Shown one piece after another: positions 8,279 to 18,700 of a DNA stretch of 64,000 nucleotides; the stretch's first letter is position 1, and each line of letters begins with the position of its first letter. Location of the stretch: the NCBI RefSeq assembly GCF_001556865.1, contig NZ_LSJY01000070.1, positions 1 to 64,000 of the forward strand. The letters are read 5' to 3'. Position numbers and translations under genes: made by a program. The stretch comes from Sphingobium sp. CCH11-B1. GTDB lineage: Bacteria; Pseudomonadota; Alphaproteobacteria; Sphingomonadales; Sphingomonadaceae. The notes beneath the pieces were generated by a model. It saw only the letters and a program-made list of their open reading frames with translations. It did not search any database and was not told the origin of the DNA.

Positions 8279-10627
8279 ATGACGGCGCTGTCTCCACTCG
8301 CTGCGCTGATCCTGGGCGTGGTACTCGCGCTCTGGCTGGGCGGTGCCGTCTGGGCGCTGGCGAGCGGCCAGCGGATGCGGCGCGAAGGAACGCAGGCGCA
8401 GGGCAAGTTCGACCGGCTCGCCGTGTTGCTGGCGTCCGCGCCGGCCGCGCCTATCATTATCCATCCTGACGGCCGGCTTGAAGCGGCGGATCGGCTCGCA
8501 AAATGGCTGGGCAAGACGCGCGTGCCCGCCTTCGTTTCCGAACTGGTGGCGGAGGATGGCGGGCTGGAACCGGACGATGCCGCCGCGCTGTCGCGCGAGA
8601 TTGCTGCCGCGCAAAGGGCGGGCAGGAGTTTCGCTCTGGCCGTGCGCGGAACCGGATCGACCCGCCTTCTGCTGGTCCGCGGGGCTCCGGCCGCGCCGGG
8701 ACTCGCCGAAAGCGGCGGCGTGGTATTGTGGATCTTCGACGCAACGGACAGCCAGTCGGAAATCCAGTCTCTCAAGGAACAGGTCGAGCAGTTGCGCGAG
8801 GCGCTGGAGGCGCTGGCAGGGCTGCTTGAGGCTGCGCCCTTTCCGATGTGGCATCGCACCCCCGACCTTCGCCTAAGCCTCGTCAACAGCGCCTATGTGC
8901 GCGCCGTCGATGCCGAGAATGCGGCAGAGGTGATCGCTAATGGCATCGAACTGGTTGAGGTCGCAGGCGGCGTCAGTCCGCAAGCCGCTGCGGCCGACGC
9001 GGTGGCCCAGGACGCGCCGGTAGAACGCATGGTCCCGGCCACGATCGACGGCGAACGGCGGACCATGCGGGTGGTGGACGTGCCGCTGGGACCGGCGGGA
9101 ATCGCCGGCTACGCCGTCGATCAGCACGAACTGGAACAGGCACGGGTCGAGCATCGGCGGCTGGAAGCGGCGCAGCGCGACCTGCTGGACCGCCTCTCCG
9201 CCGGCGTTGCGCGCTTCGGCGCGGATCGTACGCTGCGTTTCTGGAACCAACCCTTCATCAGCCTGTTCGGGCTGCGGCAGGACGCTTTGGCCGACGCTCC
9301 CCTGTTCGAGCGGGTGCTCGACCAGATGCGTGACGCCCGCCGGTTGCCGGAACACCGCGACTTTCCGGCCTGGCGCGGGGAGCGGCGCAACTGGTTCCTT
9401 TCGCCCGAACCGCAGGAGGAGAACTGGCTGCTGCAGGATGGGACGCACCTGCGCGTCTATGCCCAGCCTTTGCCGGACGGTGGCCTTCTGCTTATCTTCG
9501 AGGATCGCACCGAGCAGGTGCAGTTGTCGAGCGCGCGCGACACGCTGCTGCGGGTGCGGACCGCGACTTTCGACAATCTGTTCGAATCGATCGGCGTCTT
9601 TTCGGCGGATGGCAGGCTCCAGATGTGGAACAGCCGATTCCGCGCGGTATGGGGCGCGACGGAAGACCTGCTCGCCACCCACCCCCGCATCGACGATCTG
9701 ATGCGAGCGGTGCAGGCACAACTCGCCAAGCCGCAACAGTCCAACCTGGTCCGCGAACTGGTGCGCGCCGCTACCGTCGAGCGGAAGCAACGGACCGGCC
9801 GGGTCGGTTTTGCCGACGGGCGCATTTTCGAATTCGCCGCCATGCCGCTGCCGGACGGAAACGCGCTCTTCACCATGCTGGACGTGACCGACAGCCGCCG
9901 GGTGGAGCAGATATTGCGGGACCGCAACGAGGCGCTGGAGCAGGCGGACAAAGTGAAGACCGCTTTCGTCACCAATATGAGCTATGAACTGCGCACGCCG
10001 CTGACCACCATTTCGGGTTTCGCCGAGATGATGAGCGCCGGCTATGCGGGGGAACTCAGCGAAGCCGCCACGGGCTATGTCGACGGTATCCTGCAAAGCA
10101 CGGCGCGCCTTTCCATGTTGATCGACAATGTGCTTGACCTGACGCAGGGCGAGGTGGGCGGATTGCCGATCGAGCACGCACCGGTCGACCTGGCCGATGT
10201 CGCGCGCGATTGCGTGGAGCGCGCACGGAATCAGGCGGCCGCCAAGGGGATCGACGTCGCGGTGACGCTGCAGGACGATCTGGGCAGGGTGAAGGGCGAC
10301 GCACGCCGGATCGGCCAGGCCATCGATCATCTTCTGGAAAATGCCCTGCGCTATTGCGGACAGGGGGCGCGCATCCTGGTCCATGGGGACGGAACAGCGG
10401 AAAAAGCCCGCCTGATCGTCTCGGACGATGGTCCGGGCATGACGCCGGCGCAGCAAAAGGCCGCTTTCGACCCGGTGGAGCGCGCGGACCAGGCGCGCAA
10501 CGGCGGCCGAGCGGGCATCGGCCTGCCGCTCGCGCGTCAGCTTGCCGAGGCCCATGGCGGCACGCTGACGCTGTTGTCGGAACCGGGGCAGGGCACCATG
10601 GTCACGATCGAGCTGCCGCGTGGCTGA
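8279..10627 (+). CDS. divL: DivL-like PAS sensor kinase with Tyr at the phospho-acceptor position
   Basis: 782 residues: one N-terminal membrane anchor (about 7-24), several PAS-like modules (about 30-540), a HisKA dimerisation helix and a HATPase domain. The H-box reads MSYELRTPLT, so Tyr569 stands where histidine kinases have His. This is the hallmark of DivL of Caulobacter, which is of similar length and works as a CckA-controlling cell-polarity scaffold. The N-box (HLLENALRYC) and G-boxes (DDGPGM, GRAGIGLPLARQ) are kept, so ATP binding may persist. GAAGGAGG precedes the ATG. The gene overlaps tsaE by 8 bases and heads the operon. A role in CckA-CtrA control is inferred from the homologue. 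Confidence 0.88.
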   Translation: MTALSPLAALILGVVLALWLGGAVWALASGQRMRREGTQAQGKFDRLAVLLASAPAAPIIIHPDGRLEAADRLAKWLGKTRVPAFVSELVAEDGGLEPDDAAALSREIAAAQRAGRSFALAVRGTGSTRLLLVRGAPAAPGLAESGGVVLWIFDATDSQSEIQSLKEQVEQLREALEALAGLLEAAPFPMWHRTPDLRLSLVNSAYVRAVDAENAAEVIANGIELVEVAGGVSPQAAAADAVAQDAPVERMVPATIDGERRTMRVVDVPLGPAGIAGYAVDQHELEQARVEHRRLEAAQRDLLDRLSAGVARFGADRTLRFWNQPFISLFGLRQDALADAPLFERVLDQMRDARRLPEHRDFPAWRGERRNWFLSPEPQEENWLLQDGTHLRVYAQPLPDGGLLLIFEDRTEQVQLSSARDTLLRVRTATFDNLFESIGVFSADGRLQMWNSRFRAVWGATEDLLATHPRIDDLMRAVQAQLAKPQQSNLVRELVRAATVERKQRTGRVGFADGRIFEFAAMPLPDGNALFTMLDVTDSRRVEQILRDRNEALEQADKVKTAFVTNMSYELRTPLTTISGFAEMMSAGYAGELSEAATGYVDGILQSTARLSMLIDNVLDLTQGEVGGLPIEHAPVDLADVARDCVERARNQAAAKGIDVAVTLQDDLGRVKGDARRIGQAIDHLLENALRYCGQGARILVHGDGTAEKARLIVSDDGPGMTPAQQKAAFDPVERADQARNGGRAGIGLPLARQLAEAHGGTLTLLSEPGQGTMVTIELPRG

Positions 10628-11078
10628 TGCGCCGATGATCCTGACCGGCGAAGCGGACATGCTCGACCTCGGCCGCCGGATCGCGACGCAGGTCCAGATC
10701 GGTGACGTCATCGCGCTGGAAGGCGGACTGGGCACTGGCAAGACGACGCTGGCGCGCGGCCTGCTGGAGGCGTTGGGGCTGAAGAGCGAGGCCCCCAGTC
10801 CCAGCTTCGCCCTGGTCCAGCCCTATGACGTGCCGGAAGTGCGCCTGCCCGTGACGCATGTCGATCTCTATCGGCTGGATGGGCCGGATGAGGTCGAGCA
10901 ACTGGCGCTGGGTGACTATCTGATGGACAGCCTGTTGATCATCGAATGGCCGGACCGGCTGGGTGATGCGCTATGGCCGCATGCGCTGCGGCTGACCCTC
11001 GAGATAGTGGATGAAACCGCGCGACGCTTGACAGCGGACGTGCCGGAGGCTTGGACGGCGCGATGGTCACAGATATGA
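10620..11078 (+). CDS. tsaE: tRNA threonylcarbamoyladenosine biosynthesis ATPase TsaE
   Basis: 152-residue P-loop ATPase that, with TsaB and TsaD, completes the t6A37 modification of ANN-decoding tRNAs. Walker A is GGLGTGKTTLARGL; the family blocks SPSFALVQ, HVDLYRL and IIEWPDRL are present. The start is GTG at 10620, overlapping the end of divL by 8 bases; an in-frame ATG at 10635 is a possible alternative. tsaB and tsaD are not in the window. Confidence 0.95.
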   Translation: MADAPMILTGEADMLDLGRRIATQVQIGDVIALEGGLGTGKTTLARGLLEALGLKSEAPSPSFALVQPYDVPEVRLPVTHVDLYRLDGPDEVEQLALGDYLMDSLLIIEWPDRLGDALWPHALRLTLEIVDETARRLTADVPEAWTARWSQI

Positions 11079-12061
11079 TCCCGCCCGCCGCCGCGCCAGC
11101 CTTCCTCGCCGATGCAGGCTGGGGCAATGCGGCCGTCGTGCCCCTTGCCGGCGACGCATCTTTCCGCCGCTATTTCCGGGTTTTGGATGCCGGACGGCGG
11201 GCGGTGCTGATGGACGCGCCGCCCCCGCAAGAGGACCCGCGCCCGTTCATTTCCATCGCTGAGCATCTGAACGCCGATGGCTTCGCCGCGCCGCGCATAT
11301 TGGCGCGCGACCTTGAGCAGGGCCTCGTCCTGATCGAGGATTTTGGCGACTTGCGGATCAAGGAGCATCTGGAGGCGGATCCTTCGGACGAACTGGCGGT
11401 CTATGACCGCGCCGTAAGGCTGCTGGCCGACCTGCACCGTCTGCCTGCCGCGGACCTGCCGCCTTATGACCGCGCCGTATATCAACGGGAAACCGGACTG
11501 CTGACCGAATGGTATTGCCCGGCCATCGGGCTGAACGTCGACGAAGAGGCCTATGTCCGCGCGTGGGACTCCGTCCTGCCGCTGGTGGAAGCATCCGCCA
11601 GCCCGACAGTCACCGTGCTGCGCGATTATCATGCCGAAAACATCATGCTGATCGATCGGGCGGCGTCGCATGGGCTTGGCCTGCTGGATTTTCAGGACGC
11701 GTTGGCGGGCCACCCGGCCTATGATCTGGTCTCCTTGCTTCAGGATGCCCGGCGCGACGTGCCAGTGGATGTGGAGGCGGCAATGCTGGCCCATTACAGG
11801 GCTCTCGCCTCACCGCCGGACGATTTCGACGCCGCTTATGCAGTGCTTGGAGCGCAGCGCAACGCGAAGATCATCGGCATCTTCACCCGGCTGTGGAAGC
11901 GGGATGGAAAGCCGCGCTACCTGTCCTACCTGCCGCGCATGTGGGGGCTGTTGGAGCGCGACCTCGCCCATCCCGCGCTGGCGCCGGTGGCGGACTGGTT
12001 CGCGGCCAATATCCCGGCTGACAAGCGACATCATGCGCTGGCGGAGTTCGCGCCCGCATGA
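11063..12061 (+). CDS. amgK: anomeric MurNAc/GlcNAc kinase AmgK
   Basis: About 332-residue aminoglycoside-phosphotransferase-fold kinase. Seen: the nucleotide-binding N-lobe, a Brenner-type motif VLRDYHAENIML and the metal-binding LLDFQDAL. Placement directly before a MurU-type uridylyltransferase identifies it as AmgK, which phosphorylates the anomeric carbon of N-acetylmuramate or N-acetylglucosamine during peptidoglycan recycling. Start is uncertain: a GGAGG at 11045-11049 favours ATG 11063, while ATG 11075 forms an ATGA overlap with the tsaE stop. The 3' end has an ATGA overlap with murU. Confidence 0.88.
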   Translation: MVTDMIPPAAAPAFLADAGWGNAAVVPLAGDASFRRYFRVLDAGRRAVLMDAPPPQEDPRPFISIAEHLNADGFAAPRILARDLEQGLVLIEDFGDLRIKEHLEADPSDELAVYDRAVRLLADLHRLPAADLPPYDRAVYQRETGLLTEWYCPAIGLNVDEEAYVRAWDSVLPLVEASASPTVTVLRDYHAENIMLIDRAASHGLGLLDFQDALAGHPAYDLVSLLQDARRDVPVDVEAAMLAHYRALASPPDDFDAAYAVLGAQRNAKIIGIFTRLWKRDGKPRYLSYLPRMWGLLERDLAHPALAPVADWFAANIPADKRHHALAEFAPA

Positions 12062-12768
12062 TCGAGACGGCGATGCTGATGGCCGCCGGCCTTGGCAAGC
12101 GGATGCGCCCGCTCACCGCAACCCGACCCAAGCCACTGGTGAAGGTCGCGGGAAAGCCGTTGATGGACCATGCGCTCGACCGGCTGGAGGCAGGCGGCAT
12201 CCGCAGGGTGATCGTCAACGTCCATTATCTCGCTGACACGGTCGAGGCGCATCTGAAGGCGCGGCGATGCGGGATGGAATTCATCCTATCGGACGAACGG
12301 GGCAAGCTGCTGGAAACCGGGGGAGGCCTTGTGAAGGCGAAGCCGCTGCTGGGCGACAAGCCCTTCCTGTGCGCCAACAGCGACAATCTGTGGATTGACG
12401 GACCGCAGGAAACGCTGGGGATGATGCAGCGCATCTGGGATCCGGAGCGGATGGATGCACTCCTGCTGCTGGTGCCTCTGTCCCGCGCCACCTGTCACAA
12501 GGGGCCGGGGGACTTCCACATGGATGCGAGCGGCCGGCTTAGCCGCCGCAAGACAGCGCATGTCGCCCCGTTCGTCTTTACCGGCGTTCAGATCATGGCG
12601 CCAACGCTGATCGCCGACCCTCCGTCGGATGTGTTTTCGACCAACATTTTCTGGAATCGGGCGATCGACCGGGGCCGGCTGTTCGGCGTGTCGCACCAGG
12701 GCCTGTGGTTCGACGTGGGCACGCCGCAGGCTATTCCGGTCGTGGAGTCGATGCTGGCCCATGGGTGA
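12058..12768 (+). CDS. murU: N-acetylmuramate alpha-1-phosphate uridylyltransferase MurU
   Basis: 236-residue nucleotidyltransferase with the signature LMAAGLGKRMRPLTATRPKP, the metal-site stretch CANSDNLW and the C-terminal GLWFDVGTPQAI. With AmgK it converts recycled MurNAc to UDP-MurNAc and so bypasses MurA-dependent synthesis; in other bacteria this pathway confers intrinsic fosfomycin tolerance. It overlaps amgK by 4 bases (ATGA) and addB by 8 bases. A generic sugar-1-phosphate nucleotidyltransferase is the less specific alternative. Confidence 0.9.
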   Translation: MIETAMLMAAGLGKRMRPLTATRPKPLVKVAGKPLMDHALDRLEAGGIRRVIVNVHYLADTVEAHLKARRCGMEFILSDERGKLLETGGGLVKAKPLLGDKPFLCANSDNLWIDGPQETLGMMQRIWDPERMDALLLLVPLSRATCHKGPGDFHMDASGRLSRRKTAHVAPFVFTGVQIMAPTLIADPPSDVFSTNIFWNRAIDRGRLFGVSHQGLWFDVGTPQAIPVVESMLAHG

Positions 12769-15733
12769 CAAGGCGCAGCCCGCGCTGTTTACCATCCCGG
12801 CGCATCGCGCCTTTGCCGACGCGCTGGTGGCCGGATTGCTGGCGCAGCACCGCGGCCAGCCCATCGCGCTGGCGCAGGCCATGCTGTTGCTGCCAAACAG
12901 CCGCGCGGTCCGGGCGATCAGCGATGCGTTCGTCCGGCAGTCGGGCGGCGGATTGCTGCTGCCCCGTCTGGTGGCGATCGGCGATCCGGACCTTGGCGAA
13001 CAAGTCGGTGGCGCGCTCGATCCGCTCGGTGAGGAAGAGCCGGTGCCGCCCGCCATCGCACCGATGCGGCGGCAGATGATCCTGGCGCGCATGGTGCAGG
13101 ACATGAAGCCCGGCACGGACGCCGGACAGGCACTGCTGCTGGCGCAGGCGCTGGGCGCGGTGCTGGACCAGATGCAGGTGGAAGAAGTCGCGCCTGCCGC
13201 CTTGCGCGACGGCCTGACCCTGTCGGAGGAACTGTCCGGCCACTGGCAGGCTTCGCTTCGCCTGTTCGACATCGTCATCGCCCGCTGGCCTGTCGAACTG
13301 GCCCGGACAGGATGCATCGATCTTGCCGAGCGGCGCAATCGCCTGTTCGATCGGTTGACAGCCCGCTGGGCCATGCATCCGCCCGGTGGAACGGTGGTAG
13401 CTGCGGGCATATCCACGACCGCGCCGGCGATCGCCCGGCTGCTGCGACGGATCGGAACCATGCCCGGCGGCATGGTCGTGTTCGCCGGGCTCGACCAGCA
13501 TATGGATGCCGATGCGTGGGACGCCATCGGACCTTTTCCGCCCGATCCCCTGACCGGGCGTGCGGCTCCCGGTCATGCGAGCCATCCGCAATATGCGTTG
13601 AAACGCCTGCTCGACGCCATGAGCGCGACTCGGGACGATGTCGCGCAATGGCGCTGGGGCAGTGAGCATGACGCCCGGGCGGTCCGGGCGCGCAACATCT
13701 CCAATGCCATGCTGCCGCCGCGGCTCACCAGCCGGTGGCGCGACCTCAAGACAGCCGAACGGTCGCTTGCGGGCGTGGAGGCGCTGGAAGTCGCCACGCC
13801 CGGTGAGGAGGCGCAGGCTATCGCCATCGCCCTGCGCGAGGCGCTGGAGACGCCGGAGCGGACCGCTGCGCTCGTGACGCCGGACAGGCAGCTTGCGACG
13901 AGGGTATCGGCGCATCTTCGCCGCTGGGGCATCGAAGCCGACGATTCCGCGGGCCAGCCCCTGTCCCGCCTGCCGCCCGGCACGCTGCTGCTGACCATGG
14001 CGGAAGCGGTGGCGGAACGGTTTGCCCCAGTGCCGCTGCTGGCGCTGCTCAAGCATCCACTGGTGATGCGGGGTGAGGGACGTCTTGCCTGGCTGGAAGG
14101 GGTGAGGGGGCTCGACCTGCTTCTGCGCGGGCCGCGTCCGCAGGCTGGTCTGATCGGTATCGATCTGCTGCTTCAACCGCGCGCCGATGACCGGCAGCGG
14201 CTCTTGCGCGATGAGACGCGCGCATGGTGGCAGGACGCCCGCTTGAAGCTGGAGCCGCTGGAACGCGCCTTTGCCGATGCCATCGGCCTTGGCGCGCAGA
14301 TCGCCGCCCTGCGCGAACAGGCAGGCGCGCTGTCGGGCGACGCGGTGTGGGCCGGGCATCAGGGGCATGCCGCCGGCGCCCTGTTCACCGAGTTGGAGGC
14401 TGCCGCGCCGGAGGGGCCGCGCCATGCCGACCCCCGCGCTCTGCCCGCCATGCTGGACCATCTGCTGGGCCGTGTCGCGGTTCGTCCGCCGCAGGGCGGT
14501 CATCCGCGCATCGCCATATTGGGCCTGATCGAGGCGCAACTGGTGCAGGCCGACCTCATGATATTGGGCGGCCTCAACGAGGGAAGCTGGCCCGGACTGC
14601 CGGCTCCCGACCCATGGTTGGCGCCCCGTATCCGGCGGGAACTGGGCCTGCCGGGCCTGGAAGCGCGCATCGGCCTTGCCGCGCACGACTTCGCCAGCGC
14701 GCTTGGCGCGCCGCATGTACTCATCACCCGAGCGCGGCGCGGGAGCAGTGGACCGGCCGTCGCGTCCCGCTTCTGGCTGCGGCTGAAGGCCATGGCCGGG
14801 CCGCAATGGAAATCGGCGGATCGCTACGCTGTGTTGGCGCGCGCCATCGACACGCCGCCGGCCTATCTGCCGGTGAAGCGTCCCGCGCCGTCTCCGCCGG
14901 CGGCCGCGCGGCCGAAGCTGATACCGGTGACGGACGTGGACCGGCTGAAGGCCGATCCCTTCGCTTTCTACGCCCGACGAGTCCTGCGCCTGTCCAGGCT
15001 CGATCCCGTCGATGCCGATGCGGGTCCCGCGTGGCGCGGGACAGCGGTGCACGAAATCCTGCAACATTGGGCGGAAGCGGGAGCGTTCGACCCCGCCGAC
15101 CTGGAAACGCGTGCCCGCGCCATGTTCGATCAGCCGCAGGTTCATCCGCTGCTGAAAGCATTGTGGCAACCCCGGCTGATTGAGGCAATTCGCTGGATCG
15201 CTGCCGAAGTCGTGCGCGACAAGGCGGAAGGACGGGTCATCCTGGCGGTGGAAAAGGAAGGCCGGGCGGACGTTGCCGGCGTGACGCTGATGGGCAAGGC
15301 GGACCGGATCGACAGGCTGGCGGACGGACGCATCGGCATCATCGACTACAAGACCGGCAAGCCGCCCAGCGCGCGGCAGGTGAAGGCGGGCTTCTCCCTG
15401 CAACTCGGCCTGCTGGGCGTGATCGCGGAGATGGGCGGGTTCGAGGGATTGGGGCAGCAGGTCGAGGCGGGCGACTTCGAATATTGGTCGCTCGCCAAGA
15501 AGGGCGACCAGTTCGGCTATCGCGAACGGCCGGTCGATCCGCTGGGCAAGCGGGACAAGATCGTAACCGACAGCTTCACTGCGCACGCCCACGAACATTT
15601 TGAGGGTGTTGCACGCGACTATCTGCTCGGCTCCGCTCCCTTCCGCGCCGAAATCAACCCGGAAGTCGCCAATTATGGCGATTATGACCAGTTGATGCGG
15701 CTGGAGGAATGGTATGGGCGCGGCGATGGCTAG
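12761..15733 (+). CDS. addB: double-strand break repair protein AddB
   Basis: 990-residue AddB subunit of the AddAB helicase-nuclease, which processes DNA ends for RecA. The N-terminal inactivated helicase-like part carries no proper Walker A; LGGLNEGSWPGLPAPDPWL is a family hallmark. The C-terminal PD-(D/E)xK nuclease domain has GKADRID followed by IIDYKTGK (Asp862, Lys864). Only one cysteine occurs in the whole protein, so the Fe-S cluster of the Bacillus-type AddB is absent. The ATG at 12761 overlaps the murU end by 8 bases. addA overlaps its 3' end by 20 bases. Confidence 0.95.
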   Translation: MGDKAQPALFTIPAHRAFADALVAGLLAQHRGQPIALAQAMLLLPNSRAVRAISDAFVRQSGGGLLLPRLVAIGDPDLGEQVGGALDPLGEEEPVPPAIAPMRRQMILARMVQDMKPGTDAGQALLLAQALGAVLDQMQVEEVAPAALRDGLTLSEELSGHWQASLRLFDIVIARWPVELARTGCIDLAERRNRLFDRLTARWAMHPPGGTVVAAGISTTAPAIARLLRRIGTMPGGMVVFAGLDQHMDADAWDAIGPFPPDPLTGRAAPGHASHPQYALKRLLDAMSATRDDVAQWRWGSEHDARAVRARNISNAMLPPRLTSRWRDLKTAERSLAGVEALEVATPGEEAQAIAIALREALETPERTAALVTPDRQLATRVSAHLRRWGIEADDSAGQPLSRLPPGTLLLTMAEAVAERFAPVPLLALLKHPLVMRGEGRLAWLEGVRGLDLLLRGPRPQAGLIGIDLLLQPRADDRQRLLRDETRAWWQDARLKLEPLERAFADAIGLGAQIAALREQAGALSGDAVWAGHQGHAAGALFTELEAAAPEGPRHADPRALPAMLDHLLGRVAVRPPQGGHPRIAILGLIEAQLVQADLMILGGLNEGSWPGLPAPDPWLAPRIRRELGLPGLEARIGLAAHDFASALGAPHVLITRARRGSSGPAVASRFWLRLKAMAGPQWKSADRYAVLARAIDTPPAYLPVKRPAPSPPAAARPKLIPVTDVDRLKADPFAFYARRVLRLSRLDPVDADAGPAWRGTAVHEILQHWAEAGAFDPADLETRARAMFDQPQVHPLLKALWQPRLIEAIRWIAAEVVRDKAEGRVILAVEKEGRADVAGVTLMGKADRIDRLADGRIGIIDYKTGKPPSARQVKAGFSLQLGLLGVIAEMGGFEGLGQQVEAGDFEYWSLAKKGDQFGYRERPVDPLGKRDKIVTDSFTAHAHEHFEGVARDYLLGSAPFRAEINPEVANYGDYDQLMRLEEWYGRGDG

Positions 15734-18700
15734 GAAGCCTACTCCGCTCCAAAGGCTGCTCGGCGATCAAGCGCGCGCCGCCGCGCCCCATGCCCATGTC
15801 TGGTTGTCGGCATCGGCGGGCACGGGCAAGACTCATGTGCTGACCGCGCGCGTTTTCCGCTTGCTGCTTCAGGGCGTGCGGCCGGAAAATATCCTGTGCC
15901 TCACCTTCACCAAGGCAGGCGCGGCGGAGATGGCCGACCGTATCCACGATCGCCTGGCCGCCTGGGTGCAGATGGACGACGCCGGGCTGTTCAACGATCT
16001 GGAGGCGTTGGGCGAGGAGTCGGGCCCGGAAGCGCGGGACAGGGCGCGCCGCCTGTTCGCCGAGGTGCTGGAATCGACCGGCGGCGGCCTGCGCATCCAG
16101 ACGATCCACGGTTTCTGCCAGCAATTGCTGACTGCCTTCCCGCTGGAGGCGGATTTGACGCCCGGCTTCCGTCCGCTCGACCAGCGCGAGCAGGCGAGCC
16201 TTGCGCGTGAGACGCTCGCTGATCTTGCGGTGCAGGCGCAGGAGCAGGGCGACGAAGCGCTGATCGGCGCGCTGCAAGCGCTCAGCCTGCGCCTTGGCGA
16301 AGGCGGCGCGGAACAGTTCCTGCTGCGCTGCGCGGCGGCGGAGGCGGCGCTTGACGATCTGCCGGACGACATCGACCCCTGGGTGGCGCGCGAACTGGGC
16401 CTGCCAGAAGGCGACATCGACCAGTGGCTCGCCGACCAGTGCTGCGACGATGTCTTCGACATGCGCGCGCTCGACTGGATCGTGCGCGCCAATGCCGAAT
16501 GGGGCAAGGGGCGCGGGCTGGAGCGATGCGACCGGATCGCCGCCTGGCGCGCACTCAACCCGCAGGGCAGGGCGGCCGCCCTTGCCGACCTGCATCGCGC
16601 CTGGGCCAAGGCGGACGGCGATATCATCGATGCCAGGGGATGGGTGCCGCCGCTTGACGGTTATGGCGAAATGGCGGCGCGGCTGCACGAAACGTGCGGC
16701 GCGCTGATCGCGATGAAGCTGCGCGCCGATTATGCGGCGTTGCTGGCCAAGGCATTGCATGCCGGACGCGCCTATGCGCGGGCTTACGGAACGGCCAAGC
16801 GGATGGCGGGGGCGGTCGATTTCGACGACCTGATCGCACGCGCCGCCAGTCTGTTGCAACAGGACGGGATCGCAGACTGGATCCGCTACAAGCTGGACCA
16901 GCAGATCGACCATATTTTGGTGGACGAGGCGCAGGACACCAATGTCCGGCAATGGACCATTGTCGGGGCGATTTGCGCCGAGTTCTTCTCTGGCGAGGGG
17001 GCCAAGGGCGACAAGCTGCGCACCATCTTCACGGTCGGGGATTTCAAGCAGGCGATCTTCGGCTTCCAGGGCACCAGCCCGCAGGCGTTCAGCGCGGCGC
17101 AGCAGATATTCGCCCGCCACGCCAAGCAAGCGGGCCATGATTTCTACAGCCTTTCGCTGGATCGCAGCTTCCGGTCGACGCCGGCGGTGCTGGATGTCGT
17201 GGATCGCACCATCGGCGCGCTGCGGGCGGAGCGGCTGGGCCTGACTGACGGAGAGGTGCGCCACATCAGCGCCAATCGCCATCCGGGCGAGGTGATGCTG
17301 TGGAAGCCGGTCGTCGCGAACCTGACCGAGGATGCCGAAGGCGAAGAGGATTGGGCCGACGATCAGGAACGGGCACTCGCCACCCGCATCGCCCGCCAGA
17401 TCCGGCAATGGATCGACGGCGGGCTGATGTTGCAAAGCCGGGGGCGGCCGGTGCGGGCCGGGGATATCATGATCCTGGTCCGCCGGCGCAGCGAACTCGC
17501 CCGGCTGATCGTGGCGCGCCTCTATGAGGAGAATGTCGCCGTCGCGGGCATTGACCGTCTGCGGCTGAATGCCCCGCTGGCGGTGCGCGACCTGCTGGCG
17601 GCGCTGCGCTTCGCGGTGCAGCCGGAGGACGAGCTGAACCTTGCCGCGCTGCTGGTTTCACCGTTGATCGGTTGGACGCAGGAGCAACTGATGGAGCGGC
17701 TGATCGGCCGCAAGGTGGGGCTGTGGCGGCACCTGACGCAGACGCTGGACGCGAACGCATTGGCACCGCTGCGCGGCTTGCTGGCCGCCGCGGACTTCAC
17801 CACGCCGTACCGTTATCTGGAGGCGATCCTATCCGGCCCGATGGAAGGCCGCCGCCGCCTCATCGAACGGCTGGGCACCGAAGCCGCCGATCCGATCGAG
17901 GAATTGCTGAACGCCGCGCTGGCGTTCGAGACCGACGACCATCCCTCGCTCCAGCGGTTCATCGACTGGTTCGACCGGGGCGAGGTGGAGATCGTGCGCG
18001 ATGCGGCAGCAGCGGGCGACATGCTGCGCCTGCTGACCGTGCACGGCGCGAAGGGTTTGCAAGCGCCGATTGTCATATTGGCCGATGCCGCCATCGATCC
18101 CGACGCGGGCAATCGCGCCGACATGCTGCAATGGAACCGCCTGCCGGTACTGCCGCCCCGCAAGGGGGAACGGCAGGGACCGATCGGCGAGGTGGCCGAG
18201 GCAGTGGCGCAGGAGGAACGGGAGGAGCATTGGCGGCTGCTCTACGTCGCGCTGACGCGGGCGGAGGAGAAGCTGGTGGTCGCGGGATCGCTGGGGCCGC
18301 GGGCGAAGGGCGAGGTCAAGCCCGAAAGCTGGTACGCGGCGGTGGACCGCGCCATGGTCGATCTGGGTGCGGATTGGGACGCCGACCCTCTATGGGGCGG
18401 CGTACGGCGCTGGAAGGGTTCGGAAGTCCTGCCCCCGCGCAAGGCCGAGGCCGAAGCCATGGACGCCGTGGCGCCCATCCTCTCGCCCGATTGGCTGCGC
18501 GCGCCCGCGCCTGTCGAGGCGCGGCCGCCAAGGCCGCTCGCGCCTTCGGCCCAGGTGGAGGACGACGTGCCCAATCCGCCGCCTACCGCGGCGATGCGCG
18601 ATGCGGCCGAGCGAGGGCGGTTGCTCCACGCGCTGTTCGAGCGGCTGCCCGACCTGAAGCCATCTGCCCGGCTTGCGGCGGCCGAACGCTGGCTGGCGCA

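Noticed and set aside
12731..15598. 955-codon open frame antisense to addB
   Set aside because: Same shadow effect; no start context and no recognisable family, while addB is complete on the other strand.
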